Below, in pieces: positions 36,630 through 45,374 of a stretch of 64,000 bases of DNA (positions within the stretch are counted from its first letter, which is position 1; every line of letters begins with the position of its first letter). The stretch is from Lachnospiraceae bacterium (GTDB lineage Bacteria > Bacillota > Clostridia > Lachnospirales > Lachnospiraceae): NCBI GenBank assembly GCA_910574285.1, contig CAJTAL010000003.1:62001-126000 (forward strand), given 5' to 3'. The notes beneath the pieces are model-generated. The model was given only the letters and a program-made list of their open reading frames with translations, ran no database searches and was not told the origin of the DNA. The position numbers were made by a program, and so were the translations under genes.

Positions 36630-36658
36630 GAAGAGGGCAGGAGACGCCCTCTTCTTTT
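36630..36658 (+). terminator. Terminator after spoVG
   Basis: GAAGAGGGC (36630-36638) pairs with GCCCTCTTC (36646-36654), followed by TTTT. It marks the left border of the AT-rich two-gene island. Confidence 0.85.
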
Positions 36659-36742
36659 GCTTGCACTCTATAGACCTCCATCTGTAAAAAAGAATATGCC
36701 TCGGAATATTCTCGCGCATTTGCCGTCATATATAGAATCCTA

Positions 36743-36771
36743 TTGCATAATATCATTTGGGTAGATATAAT
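36743..36771 (+). promoter_or_regulatory. Candidate promoter of the ATPase-nuclease island
   Basis: TTGCAT (36743-36748), 17-base spacer, perfect TATAAT (36766-36771). The first gene starts at 36853. The sequence around is strongly AT-rich, so only the correctly spaced hexamers support the call. Confidence 0.55.
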
Positions 36772-36852
36772 GATAACATCTATAAAAAAGAGTGGTTAAA
36801 TAAGAAAACGATCGAGAAAAATAATGATGAATGGAAGGATGAGTGATATATT

Positions 36853-38187
36853 TTGCAGAAGTTAATCATTAATAAACTTGGTCCAATTGAGCGATGCGAA
36901 TTGGAATGTTCGCAGTTTATGACATTTACGGGATTTCAGGCATCCGGAAAAAGTACGGTTGCAAAAGCAATTTACTACTTCAGGACGATAAAAGAAAATA
37001 TTTTAGAGCTTGCGAAGTCTCAGGCGTTGGATATTACTCCTATCGGTGGATTAGAGAATGAGTTTGATGTAGATTGTAATGTAAGTTTAAAGAAGGCGTT
37101 AGAGAATTATTTGCGTGAGAAATTCTTGAGAACATTTGGATCCTCATGGGGGATGTCGAATGAGATGTACATGGAGTACAGATTTACGGAGGCCTGTTTC
37201 ATAAAAATATCATTAACAAATGAAACGAGATATTCGGCTCCAAACGATATATGGATAACGTTAAGCGCTGATTTGAATGATTTTTTGCAGAAAAATAACC
37301 GTTGTTTGTGTGGAACACCATTATGGATAAATGATGATGGAGTGAGGAAGTTTAAAGAAAAGTTATATGAAATATTCGATGACCAATGTTCTGTTGTGTA
37401 CATTCCTGCAGGACGCAGCATGATAACCTTACTATCGCAGCAGTTTAACTATATTTATGCGATGATGGACGATGAGCAAAAAGATTCTCTGGATAGTTGT
37501 ACAAAAGATTATCTTGAGAGGATATTACGTTTAAAGCCGGAATTTTCAGAGGGGCTTCAGGGATTGGCTGCGTATTCAGGAAGAAAGATTGCATTGCCTG
37601 AAAAAATTATTATACAGGCATTGGATCTAATAAAAAAAATATTGCGTGGGACATATCGTTACAGCAATGGGGAAGAACAAATTGTTCTTGACGATGGGAA
37701 ATATGTGAAAATTAATTTTTCGTCGTCAGGTCAGCAGGAATGTGTATGGATTTTGAATTTATTGTTTTATTATTTATTGCAGCAAAAGCAAATTTTATTT
37801 ATTATCGAAGAACCAGAATCGCACCTTTTCCCCGAATCACAAAAGTATATTACAGAGCTGATTGCACTTGTAAATAATTGCAGGCATTCAGTAGTATTAA
37901 CAACGCACAGCCCTTATGTATTGGGAACTTTAAATAATTTGTTATATGCCGGGACGATTCCGTTTAATGATTCAAAAAAGGTAAGTGAAATAATTTCGGA
38001 ATCATTTTTGCTGGACTATAATCATTTTAATGCATGGTTTGTAAAAGACGGGAGAATTGAGAATTGTATGGATTCGGAGATTCATATGATTCAAAATGAA
38101 AGAATAGATGAAATATCAAAAGTTATCAATGAAAATTTTGATAAACTTTTAGAATTGCAGTATATAGACAGGGAAAGTGTGGTGTAA
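36853..38187 (+). CDS. AAA/ABC-type ATPase (AAA_15/AAA_21-like), putative defence protein
   Basis: 444 residues from TTG 36853; an in-frame stop at 36844 excludes an earlier start. Walker A G27-FQAS-GKST (27-35), IPAGRS at 184-189, ABC-type signature SSSGQQ (290-295), Walker B ILFIIEE (314-320) followed by PESHLFP, and switch His352 in TTHSPY. This is the single-chain OLD/AriA/RecF-like ATPase plan with the catalytic domain split by a middle insertion (about 60-180). No TOPRIM domain is fused to it. GC is far below its neighbours (12 of 60 at 37741-37800). Only 2 bases separate it from the nuclease-like gene, so the two proteins probably form a complex. Confidence 0.85.
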   Translation: MQKLIINKLGPIERCELECSQFMTFTGFQASGKSTVAKAIYYFRTIKENILELAKSQALDITPIGGLENEFDVDCNVSLKKALENYLREKFLRTFGSSWGMSNEMYMEYRFTEACFIKISLTNETRYSAPNDIWITLSADLNDFLQKNNRCLCGTPLWINDDGVRKFKEKLYEIFDDQCSVVYIPAGRSMITLLSQQFNYIYAMMDDEQKDSLDSCTKDYLERILRLKPEFSEGLQGLAAYSGRKIALPEKIIIQALDLIKKILRGTYRYSNGEEQIVLDDGKYVKINFSSSGQQECVWILNLLFYYLLQQKQILFIIEEPESHLFPESQKYITELIALVNNCRHSVVLTTHSPYVLGTLNNLLYAGTIPFNDSKKVSEIISESFLLDYNHFNAWFVKDGRIENCMDSEIHMIQNERIDEISKVINENFDKLLELQYIDRESVV

Positions 38188-38189
38188 TA

Positions 38190-38612
38190 ATGCCATTAAG
38201 AGGTTTCGAATCAATATGCAGTAAAAACGCAGGACAAATAGTATCGCGTGATAAAGGGAATCCGCAATATCATAAAGGAATAAATGCTGCAAGGTCTTGT
38301 GTAACGCATTATAAAATAGACGGGGATGTAATTAAATCTGGCGACAGATGCGACTATTTGTTAATAAATGAGGATAAACGGGTTGCATATTTGATTGAAT
38401 TAAAAGGATCAGATTTAGTAAAAGCTGCCAGTCAGTTAGCAGCTACAGAGGAAGTGTTGAATCAGGAACTTTCGAATTATAGACTGCAATACAGGATTGT
38501 TGCTAATAAATGTAAAACTCAAGAGATTTATTCATCCGCCTATAGAAAATATCAAATTCGGTGGAAAGGGAGACTGATACAGAAGACGAGGTTTATAGAA
38601 GAAGAAATTTAA
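38190..38612 (+). CDS. Small PD-(D/E)XK nuclease-like protein
   Basis: 140 residues. The sequence CDYLLINEDKRVAYLIELKG gives D55 and E70-L-K72, spaced as in the PD-(D/E)XK nuclease core, followed by a helix with AASQLAATE, like the alpha-helix after the third motif in Hjc- and restriction-type nucleases. No recognition domain is evident, so partner or substrate specificity may come from the ATPase. ATG lies 2 bases after the ATPase stop. It shares the ATPase's AT-rich composition (13 of 60 GC at 38101-38160). Nuclease assignment is by motif only. Confidence 0.7.
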   Translation: MPLRGFESICSKNAGQIVSRDKGNPQYHKGINAARSCVTHYKIDGDVIKSGDRCDYLLINEDKRVAYLIELKGSDLVKAASQLAATEEVLNQELSNYRLQYRIVANKCKTQEIYSSAYRKYQIRWKGRLIQKTRFIEEEI

Positions 38613-38626
38613 GTGTATTGTATTGC

Positions 38627-38662
38627 GGTGCCTGAAATGGAGAGTTTCTCATTTCAGGCACC
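38627..38662. terminator. Strong hairpin between convergent genes
   Basis: Perfect 13-bp inverted repeat GGTGCCTGAAATG (38627-38639) / CATTTCAGGCACC (38650-38662), loop GAGAGTTTCT. It lies between the nuclease-like gene and the convergent pseudouridine synthase gene. No T-run follows on either strand, so termination strength is uncertain. Confidence 0.55.
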
Positions 38663-38681
38663 TGCAAAACGAACATTGTCT

Positions 38682-39410
38682 TTAAGAATCTTGCAGCAGG
38701 CAGAAATGAAGCGGTTTTTGTGTCTTCGGATGGCGGAAATCCAGCCGGTAGGCGCAGAGACAGATCTCCTGCCAGGTGCATCCCTCTTTGCAGGTCGGGT
38801 TATACTTGGTGTCGCCGACGATGGGGCAGCCTATGTGTGCAAGCTGTACCCGGATCTGGTGATGCCGTCCGGTATCCAGCCGGATATCCAGTTCGGCGGC
38901 GCTGGGGTTTTGGGCGGCCGTAGAAGCATCCGGGGAGAAATATCTTTGTCCGGCTGTAATAACTTCATAGTGCAGCCTGGCAAGTTTGGCTTTGCCGGCA
39001 TCCGGGCTGCAGATGCGGGACAGATTGGTGCGGGCATCTTTTGCCATGTAATTTTCCAGTGTATCTTTTTCCTTCGGCGGGTGTCCGGCGGCCAGCGCCC
39101 GGTAATACTTGCCGAATTCATGGCTGGTTAGCTGACGGTTCAGTTCTTTCGCCGCGGCGGGCGTCCTGGCAAATACAAGGATTCCGCTGACCGGCTGGTC
39201 CAGACGATGGATGACCCCGAGAAAAGGTTCGCCTTTGGACGGAGTTTTTTGATGAATATAGTTTTTAAGGATGCTGACCATATCGGGAGATCCAAGTTTC
39301 CTGCTCTGGACGGCGGTTCCGCCTGGTTTGAAGCATACCAGGATATGGGCGTCCTCGTACAGGATTTTGAGGGAATCCGAGTTGGCGGCGGTTACGGTTT
39401 GTTGATTCAT
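38682..39410 (-). CDS. RluA-family pseudouridine synthase
   Basis: 242 residues from ATG 39410, which has GAGGAG 9 bases upstream; a longer frame to 39446 runs into a terminator and is unlikely. The catalytic motif HRLDQPVSG holds the family Asp; GRHHQIRVQLAHIGCPIVGD near the C terminus is also diagnostic. It isomerises uridine to pseudouridine in rRNA or tRNA; target not assignable. Lies downstream of the lacI-type gene, separated by hairpins. Confidence 0.93.
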   Translation of the reverse strand: MNQQTVTAANSDSLKILYEDAHILVCFKPGGTAVQSRKLGSPDMVSILKNYIHQKTPSKGEPFLGVIHRLDQPVSGILVFARTPAAAKELNRQLTSHEFGKYYRALAAGHPPKEKDTLENYMAKDARTNLSRICSPDAGKAKLARLHYEVITAGQRYFSPDASTAAQNPSAAELDIRLDTGRHHQIRVQLAHIGCPIVGDTKYNPTCKEGCTWQEICLCAYRLDFRHPKTQKPLHFCLLQDS

Positions 39411-39435
39411 AGGTTCATTCTCCTCGCAGAAAGAG

Positions 39436-39470
39436 GGGACTGTCATCTCCTGGCAGCCCCCGATTTTTTA
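39436..39470. terminator. Terminator between lacI-type and rluA-type genes
   Basis: GGGG-A-CTG (39436-39443) pairs with CAG-CCCC (39455-39461), one bulged A; TTTTTT follows on plus (39465-39470) and TCTTTCT on minus. On the minus strand it closes the regulator transcript. Confidence 0.7.
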
Positions 39471-39492
39471 TGCGCAGCCCCGTGCAGAAGAA
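39466..39492 (-). repeat. 27-bp dispersed 3'-UTR repeat, copy 2
   Basis: Exact 27-base copy of 18748-18774, in the same orientation and the same context: downstream of a minus-strand gene (the LacI-type regulator) and directly before its terminator stem. Confidence 0.9.
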
Positions 39493-39497
39493 GTATG

Positions 39498-39553
39498 CCG
39501 CTAAGGCGGCGCGCGGGGCGTGCGGCGAGTAGGGAAAAATATTCCCTACTCGA
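39498..39553. repeat. Two further hairpins downstream of the LacI-type gene
   Basis: GCCGC-TAAG-GCGGC (39498-39511) and CGAGTAGGGAA (39527-39537) / TTCCCTACTCG (39543-39553); the second overlaps the regulator's stop codon. With the terminator and the 27-bp repeat they fill the whole gap between the two genes. Confidence 0.7.
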
Positions 39554-40556
39554 TTTTGATACTTTTTACACTGTCTCGTTCGATAAAGTCTGTCAGGATC
39601 TCGAGCTTCATAGGAATGCGCTCCTGGCTTTCGGACTGGTTGAGCAAAAGCCTGGCCGCAGTTCTCCCGATCTCATCTTTCAGGACATTGAAGGTAGTTA
39701 AAGGCGGTGAAGATATCTCGCAGAAAGGCATGTTGTCGAATCCGATGATCGAGACGTCATCCGGAATGCGGTACTGCATGTCTTTTAATGCCTTCATTGC
39801 GCCCAGAGCAATGATGTCGTTTACCGCCACATATGCGGTGGGTAATTCATGTTCCTTCTTTAGATATTTTTTCATGGATATCTGCGCGCCGGTCATGGTA
39901 GGCTGAAGCTTCACGCAATATTTTTCCTCGATCTTCAGATGATGCTCGGCCATAGCCTCCCGGAAGCCCTGTTCCCTCTCCTCGAAGTTGCGGATGGGAA
40001 TCGTGCTGCCGATATATCCGATCTTTGTATGGCCTTTGGACACCAGATATGAGACGGCTTGCTGAAAGGAGTTCCGGTTCTCCATGAGAACCGTTGTAAA
40101 ATTCCCTTCCCGATACCATGCATCCACGACTACAAAGGGTACCTTTAATTTCTTGAAGGGTTCGATGTCTTTCCATTCCAGTTCTGTCGCCAGTAAGATG
40201 ATCCCACTCTTAGTCTCGTTGAGAAGGCTGGAAATCTTAGCCTCATGGTCTGAGTCGGACATGTATATATTCATGATGCTCGTCTCTATGTGATGCTTCT
40301 GCCCTTCTTTCTCCACTCCGTCGATCAATCCCAGGATAAGCGGCGTCTCCAGCAAGATTTCTCCGCTCTTACGATACATGACCAGTATAATCCGTTCCAT
40401 TTTTTTTGAAGAAGTATATCCCAGTTCCTTGGCTGCGTCGAAGATTTTCTTCACGGTTTTCTCATTTGCTTCTTTTTTCTGGTTCAGAACATTAGATACA
40501 GTTGCCTGCGAATAACCTGTCAATTCACTGATTTGTTTTAATGTTACACGGGCCAA
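39546..40556 (-). CDS. LacI-family transcriptional regulator
   Basis: 336 residues from TTG 40556, chosen because AAGGGGGG lies 8-9 bases upstream and the protein then begins ARVTLKQISELTGYSQATVSNVLN, the usual LacI start; an ATG at 40595 has no site. The N-terminal HTH is followed by a periplasmic-binding-protein-like sugar domain (LILGLIDGVEKE, HTKIGYIGS, VSIIGFDNMPFCE). It follows the ABC/hydrolase/isomerase genes in the same direction and is the likely repressor of the cluster. Confidence 0.92.
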   Translation of the reverse strand: MARVTLKQISELTGYSQATVSNVLNQKKEANEKTVKKIFDAAKELGYTSSKKMERIILVMYRKSGEILLETPLILGLIDGVEKEGQKHHIETSIMNIYMSDSDHEAKISSLLNETKSGIILLATELEWKDIEPFKKLKVPFVVVDAWYREGNFTTVLMENRNSFQQAVSYLVSKGHTKIGYIGSTIPIRNFEEREQGFREAMAEHHLKIEEKYCVKLQPTMTGAQISMKKYLKKEHELPTAYVAVNDIIALGAMKALKDMQYRIPDDVSIIGFDNMPFCEISSPPLTTFNVLKDEIGRTAARLLLNQSESQERIPMKLEILTDFIERDSVKSIKIE

Positions 40557-40676
40557 GATCGATGCCCCCCTTCTCATCCTCTTTCGCGTTCTCATTCATT
40601 ACTGCTTATTTGCCAGTCATCTGCTTTTCCTGCTGCTTTCAAAACGCTATTATACTATCATAAACCCCTCTGTTTT

Positions 40677-41366
40677 TCAAGAAATTTCCAGATTCTTGTA
40701 GTCCTGGAACAGAAGATATCTGGCGGGTACATCTTCTTCAATAACAGGGAGCCTGTTTTTGGCGGAATGGAATCGGTTGTCTATGGTGTCGTCATTGGTT
40801 GTGGAGACTTCAAACAACATGATTTTCCCGGTTCCTTTCTCCCCGATCCATCGGTGGTACTGCCCGGGTTTGAGGGTAATGCTCTGACCCGGGACCAGGG
40901 TGACGGTCCCTCCTGCGGGAACGGTGACCTGTCTGCCGTCTATGGTTACCGTGACGTCCGTATCCGCAAAGTCTTCTTTGTCGTCAGAGTTATATAGCTG
41001 AACGATAAGATTGCCGCCGCCCCTGTTGATGATATCTTCCATCTTGCTCCAATGGAAATGATAGGGAAGTTCCTGCCCGTCTTCTACAAGTAGGAGTTTC
41101 TCGGCATAAGGCTTAGGATATTTCTCCTTGTTATGGAAATTACCGTTGCGGAATGTAAAGATTAACAGTCCGCAGGATTTAAAATCTCCGCTCCCAAAAT
41201 CACTGATATCCCAGCCGAGCATGTTGTCTATGATCTCCTGGTATTCCGGTCCCATGTTCTGCCATTTGGGAATGTCCCATTTGGCGAAATCAGGAAAGCA
41301 AAGTCCCTTTTCTTCTACAAATGCAATTGCCTCTTCGATGATAGCGTTTAGCTCTGATCTTTTCAT
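40677..41366 (-). CDS. D-lyxose/D-mannose ketol-isomerase (cupin type)
   Basis: 229 residues. The cupin metal site is readable as H103-x-H105 ... E110 (YHFHWSKMED) and H171 (GQYHRWIGEKG). The sequence matches the small D-lyxose isomerase family, which interconverts D-lyxose with D-xylulose and D-mannose with D-fructose (family knowledge). AAGGAG is 8 bases before ATG 41366. It overlaps the upstream glycosidase-like gene by 4 bases, so it probably acts on the sugar released by that enzyme. Confidence 0.88.
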   Translation of the reverse strand: MKRSELNAIIEEAIAFVEEKGLCFPDFAKWDIPKWQNMGPEYQEIIDNMLGWDISDFGSGDFKSCGLLIFTFRNGNFHNKEKYPKPYAEKLLLVEDGQELPYHFHWSKMEDIINRGGGNLIVQLYNSDDKEDFADTDVTVTIDGRQVTVPAGGTVTLVPGQSITLKPGQYHRWIGEKGTGKIMLFEVSTTNDDTIDNRFHSAKNRLPVIEEDVPARYLLFQDYKNLEIS

Positions 41367-43498
41367 ATAGATTCTCCTTCTGGATTGATGTTTTGAAATT
41401 CGATTATTGTATAGATGTCCGCGTTCTCAATGCACAGTTCCTGCCCTTTTACTACGGCCCGTGTATTGCCGCTGCCCGGGAACGTGTATAGCCGGACGTC
41501 GCAGAACGGGAATGCCGCGGTCAGTTCTATGGAAGGGATCGGGTCGATCCGGTGTGTCTCTTCGTTATAATTATAGTTTACAATATGCAGGAGATAGGAT
41601 TCTCCGTTGTGGTGCAGCGCCGCTCCGTATACCGGATTATTATCAAACTTGATAAGCGGTGTTCTCTGCGATAAATGTCGGAATAAGAGACCGGTCTCGT
41701 CGGGACCGTACTGTGCCGACGCATTTAAGGATTCTGGCTTTCGTGAGCAGGCGATCACTTCGCCGCCGTCAGTGCGGTAGTTATTCAGTACATCTGCGGT
41801 TTTCTGATCCATCAGGAACGCATCGGGAACGATGACGGTTCTGTATGGAGCCAGCCGCTGTGGTGTCAGCTCCTCATCCGGGCTCTCGTAGAGGACGTTG
41901 TAGAGGATGTTGCGGGTGCTCATCTCCTGGATTAGGTCGAAGAATGCCTCAAAGGTTCCGTCGTTGGAAAATGCACCTTGCCGCCCCAGTTCATTCACGC
42001 CGTCCAGGCTGACCCGTTCTACTTTGTTGTATGTGATGGTGGCTTTTTCAGAGGGTTCTGTCCACATATTTTCATAGGCAGAACGCAGATCATAGATCAC
42101 AGCGATATCCGCTTGAGGGTTTTTGGGGAACAGTCTGCTGTGGCTGTCAAGCCATGGGCCCAGTTGTTTCAACATCCGAAGATCAGGCCAGAATGCATCT
42201 TTGACCTGATTCTGCAGCCAGGAACCGTAAGGGAAGGCAATATGGAAGCCATGTGCCAGAGGTTCCATAAGAAACAAAATACATCTGTCGTTGATGCCGT
42301 TTTTGATATCCGTGATCATGTCGCGGACATATGCATTGGGATCTTCTACGAAGCAGCAGTCCTTGCCGCCAAGCCATCCGAACGCATATTTGTACCATCC
42401 GTCCTGCCTTAAGGAAATGTCAGTCTTCTCTCCGGCAAGAAGATCCAGATGCTTCTTGCAATTCCATGCGATGGGAAAGCATTGGAAGAGGTTTGCCGTA
42501 ACCGGGAATTCTTCGCCCCTCTTTTCCCTGGCGTAGGATTTGGCATGGACGGATAATTCACGTACCACCCTTTCTATGTAACTGATCTGCATATTTACAA
42601 AATCACGGTACAGAGGTATATTCCAGCGGTCATTGCCGTTGAATGCCAGCAAGTCTTCGTCAGTATAGCCCTTCTCAAGCAGATAAGTCCTGTAGTTGAA
42701 TGTACCGGGAGCCGCGTCATCAGGAAGGGGAATATGATGTTCCTGCAGATACAGGCTGAACTTGTCCATACATTCATCACAGAAACAGCCTGCATTGTGA
42801 AGCGCATGTTTCTGCGTATCATATTCATCGATATGAAGACCTCCGGCGCCGGCGTCAATCATCATTTCCACATTCTTTTTCAGATAAGTCAGATATGATT
42901 CTTTGTTGCAGCAAGGCGTGTAGCATTTGTGGTCATGGTCGGGAGCCATAAGCCAGGCGGAGAGGATGCTTCGTCCTTCCAGCGAACGGGTCTTGAATTC
43001 CTCCAGATAATCCGTTACGATGCGGCCTTTATAGTCTTTTAATCCATCCGGGAAATATTTCTCAATCGGATCAAAAAGGTGAGGATATTGGTTGGTGGAC
43101 AGCTCGCTCATTCCGATATACCGGTGATTTTTGGATGCATTGCGCAGGATGTTCAATGAAAGCAGTTTCGTCTCGTCATCGTTGAACTCTGCGCCAAATT
43201 CCCAAAGTTGTGACTTCCAGAGCACTGAGAATACCCGGATACCTCTTTTGCGGCATTCTTCGCAGAATTCACTGTCGTTCATATATCCATACAGGCGCAT
43301 TCTTGGCGGGGTTGTGTCGTTTGCTTCCCTGTCCAGATATGGCAGGCCGATGGCGCCGCTCCCAAGACAGGACCAGATCAGCATATTTCCGTGTATGTCG
43401 CAGATGTCTTCTACCATCTGCATATTCTTCATCGGGAGACTGGGGTGGTAATTCCACATGTCCCGCTGCCATCCCATAAAATAAATTCCTTTCAGCAT
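41363..43498 (-). CDS. Putative glycoside hydrolase of unassigned family
   Basis: 711 residues, no signal peptide. An N-terminal TIM-barrel-like part contains GGLHIDEYD (D224, E225 as candidate catalytic acids) followed by C238/C240/C243, a possible metal cluster. The middle region (about 470-630) resembles the beta-galactosidase trimerisation domain (VIVPDAFLMDQKTADVLNNYRTDGGEV), and the end is a small beta domain (LLHIVNYNYNEETHRI). The plan is like GH42-related enzymes, but the usual GH42 catalytic motifs are not evident. Cytoplasmic action on an imported oligosaccharide is inferred from the adjacent ABC permease genes. Confidence 0.7.
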   Translation of the reverse strand: MLKGIYFMGWQRDMWNYHPSLPMKNMQMVEDICDIHGNMLIWSCLGSGAIGLPYLDREANDTTPPRMRLYGYMNDSEFCEECRKRGIRVFSVLWKSQLWEFGAEFNDDETKLLSLNILRNASKNHRYIGMSELSTNQYPHLFDPIEKYFPDGLKDYKGRIVTDYLEEFKTRSLEGRSILSAWLMAPDHDHKCYTPCCNKESYLTYLKKNVEMMIDAGAGGLHIDEYDTQKHALHNAGCFCDECMDKFSLYLQEHHIPLPDDAAPGTFNYRTYLLEKGYTDEDLLAFNGNDRWNIPLYRDFVNMQISYIERVVRELSVHAKSYAREKRGEEFPVTANLFQCFPIAWNCKKHLDLLAGEKTDISLRQDGWYKYAFGWLGGKDCCFVEDPNAYVRDMITDIKNGINDRCILFLMEPLAHGFHIAFPYGSWLQNQVKDAFWPDLRMLKQLGPWLDSHSRLFPKNPQADIAVIYDLRSAYENMWTEPSEKATITYNKVERVSLDGVNELGRQGAFSNDGTFEAFFDLIQEMSTRNILYNVLYESPDEELTPQRLAPYRTVIVPDAFLMDQKTADVLNNYRTDGGEVIACSRKPESLNASAQYGPDETGLLFRHLSQRTPLIKFDNNPVYGAALHHNGESYLLHIVNYNYNEETHRIDPIPSIELTAAFPFCDVRLYTFPGSGNTRAVVKGQELCIENADIYTIIEFQNINPEGESI

Positions 43499-43508
43499 AT
43501 TAAACCTC

Positions 43509-44375
43509 CTAACTTTTCAGACCGGACAGGGAGATTCCTTTTGTCAGGAATTTCTGGCCGAATCCATAGACTAATGTTGGTACGATCAGAGAAATCATAA
43601 CGCCGGCAAGGATGTACGCGAGACTGCCTGCAGAACGGAAGCCTTTTAAAGACTGCATCCCCATGGTCAGGGTGTATTTTTTCTCTGAATTAATATAAAT
43701 AAGCGGTGCGAAAAAGTTATTCCACTGCTCTATGAATTTCATGAAGCAGACGACGATAATGGTAGGAATGCACATGGGGATAACCACGTTCCAATATACC
43801 CGGAAGGTGGAGCATCCGTCGATGATCGCGGCGTCAATGTAGCTGTCCGGGATTCCTTTCATATTCTGCGTGATGAGAAATACGCCGAAAGGATTCGCCA
43901 GATAAGGGAGGATCAGCGCAAGGTGCGTGTCTATCAGGGATAACTTATTCATAACCAGGAATTGCGCGATGGCGTAGGACTGGAAAGGAATAAGCAGACC
44001 GGAGATAATATAGAGGAAGATAAAGTTCTTCCCTTTAAAGTTCAGTTTTGCAATGGCAAATGCCGCCATCGTGGTAAAAACTGTTCCGACACCCACGATC
44101 AAAAAGGAGATCTTCGTGCTGTTCCAAAAAAATTGAAGAAAATCAAAGCTTTTAAATATGTGTTTGTAATTACCCCATCTCCATTCGGTTGGAAAAAAGG
44201 AAGGGGGCAGGTCAAAAGAATCCTTCGGAAGTCTGAGGGAAGTGGCAAATGCCCAGAAAAAAGGCATTAAAAACAGGATTCCAAAGCTGATCAAAATGAT
44301 ATTCAATATGAATTGAAATTTTTTTTCGTTTTTTCTGTAATTTAAAAATAATCTTTTTTTATTCTTATGTTCCAT
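43509..44375 (-). CDS. ABC sugar transporter permease (MalG-like, CUT1)
   Basis: 288 residues, six transmembrane helices. The EAA loop that docks with the ATPase is visible as YIDAAIIDGCSTFRVYWNVVIP. MalG-type permeases pair with a MalF-type subunit, encoded just upstream. No ATPase gene lies in the cluster, so a shared MsmK-type ATPase elsewhere is expected, as in many Firmicutes. It is 10 bases before the hydrolase gene on the same strand. Confidence 0.93.
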   Translation of the reverse strand: MEHKNKKRLFLNYRKNEKKFQFILNIILISFGILFLMPFFWAFATSLRLPKDSFDLPPSFFPTEWRWGNYKHIFKSFDFLQFFWNSTKISFLIVGVGTVFTTMAAFAIAKLNFKGKNFIFLYIISGLLIPFQSYAIAQFLVMNKLSLIDTHLALILPYLANPFGVFLITQNMKGIPDSYIDAAIIDGCSTFRVYWNVVIPMCIPTIIVVCFMKFIEQWNNFFAPLIYINSEKKYTLTMGMQSLKGFRSAGSLAYILAGVMISLIVPTLVYGFGQKFLTKGISLSGLKS

Positions 44376-44391
44376 ATACTCCCTGCTTTCT

Positions 44392-45306
44392 TTATTCCGT
44401 GTCGTAGGTGACCCATCTGTTCTGATACTTAAACATGAAGATGGTGATAATCAGGACGATAACGAATAAGATCAGTCCAAGTGTCGAAGCATAGCCAAAA
44501 TGATATTCCTGGAACCCCTTTCTGTAGATATGCATTGCTACTGTCTGCGAGGAGACGCCGGGGCCTCCTTTTGTAAGAAAATAAGTCTCGTCAAACATCT
44601 GGAAACAATTGATCAAAGTCGTCACAACTACAAAAAAGATGGTAGGCGTCAGCATGGGGATCTGTATCTTGATTAAGCTCTGCCATTTGGTGGCGCCGTC
44701 CACCTTAGCGGCTTCCATATAGACGTCCGGAATGTTCTGCAGACCTATAAAATAATACAAAAAGGCATTTCCGATGAATTTCCATGCACTGAATATCGCG
44801 ATAGCCAGAAGCGACCATTTAGAATCGCCCAGCCAGTTTATGCGGTTCATCCCCAAAGCGCCGCACAGCCAGTTAAAAACCCCGAATTCGTAGTCATACA
44901 GATATCCCCATACTATGACGATGGCGGATGTGGTGACAACCAGAGGGAAATAGAATAAGATTCGGTACACACCCTGAAAGAATCTGGACTTTATGGAATT
45001 CACCGCGATAGCCAGGGTCAGGCCGCCGATAATATGGACCGGCGCAATGATCAGGACGAACTTTAGTGTATTGAGCATAACCGTGCGGAAATCAGGATCG
45101 TCAAACAATTGCCTGAAATTAGTAAGGCCGATGAATTCGATTGGCTTCAGCAGGCTGAAATCAGAGAAGCTCAATATAAAGATGGTCATAAGCAAAGGAA
45201 TTCCGGTAAATACCGTGTAAAAAATCAAGGTAGGGCTTAAGAAGAGATAAGCTGTCACATTTTCTCTGAAAACGCGGTGTCTTTTACTTTTTGTTTTTTT
45301 ATTCAT
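44392..45306 (-). CDS. ABC sugar transporter permease (MalF-like, CUT1)
   Basis: 304 residues, six transmembrane helices. EAA loop: YMEAAKVDGATKWQSLIKIQIPML. It forms the channel with the MalG-like protein whose gene follows after 16 bases. The gap from the binding-protein stop is 68 bases. Family call is secure; the sugar is unknown. Confidence 0.93.
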   Translation of the reverse strand: MNKKTKSKRHRVFRENVTAYLFLSPTLIFYTVFTGIPLLMTIFILSFSDFSLLKPIEFIGLTNFRQLFDDPDFRTVMLNTLKFVLIIAPVHIIGGLTLAIAVNSIKSRFFQGVYRILFYFPLVVTTSAIVIVWGYLYDYEFGVFNWLCGALGMNRINWLGDSKWSLLAIAIFSAWKFIGNAFLYYFIGLQNIPDVYMEAAKVDGATKWQSLIKIQIPMLTPTIFFVVVTTLINCFQMFDETYFLTKGGPGVSSQTVAMHIYRKGFQEYHFGYASTLGLILFVIVLIITIFMFKYQNRWVTYDTE

Positions 45307-45374
45307 AATAAATCATCTCCCCTTTTTGCCGGAAGATACCATCTCCCCTGGGCGGTATCTTCCGATCGTATCGC

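Noticed and set aside
36252-36719. Minus-strand open frames over spoVG and its flank
   Set aside because: They are antisense shadows of glgD/spoVG; Phe/Leu/Ser-rich composition and no start signal.
18748-39492. 27-bp repeats as insertion sequence ends or att sites
   Set aside because: Same orientation, 20 kb of normal genes between, no transposase or integrase, and both sit in 3' untranslated regions.
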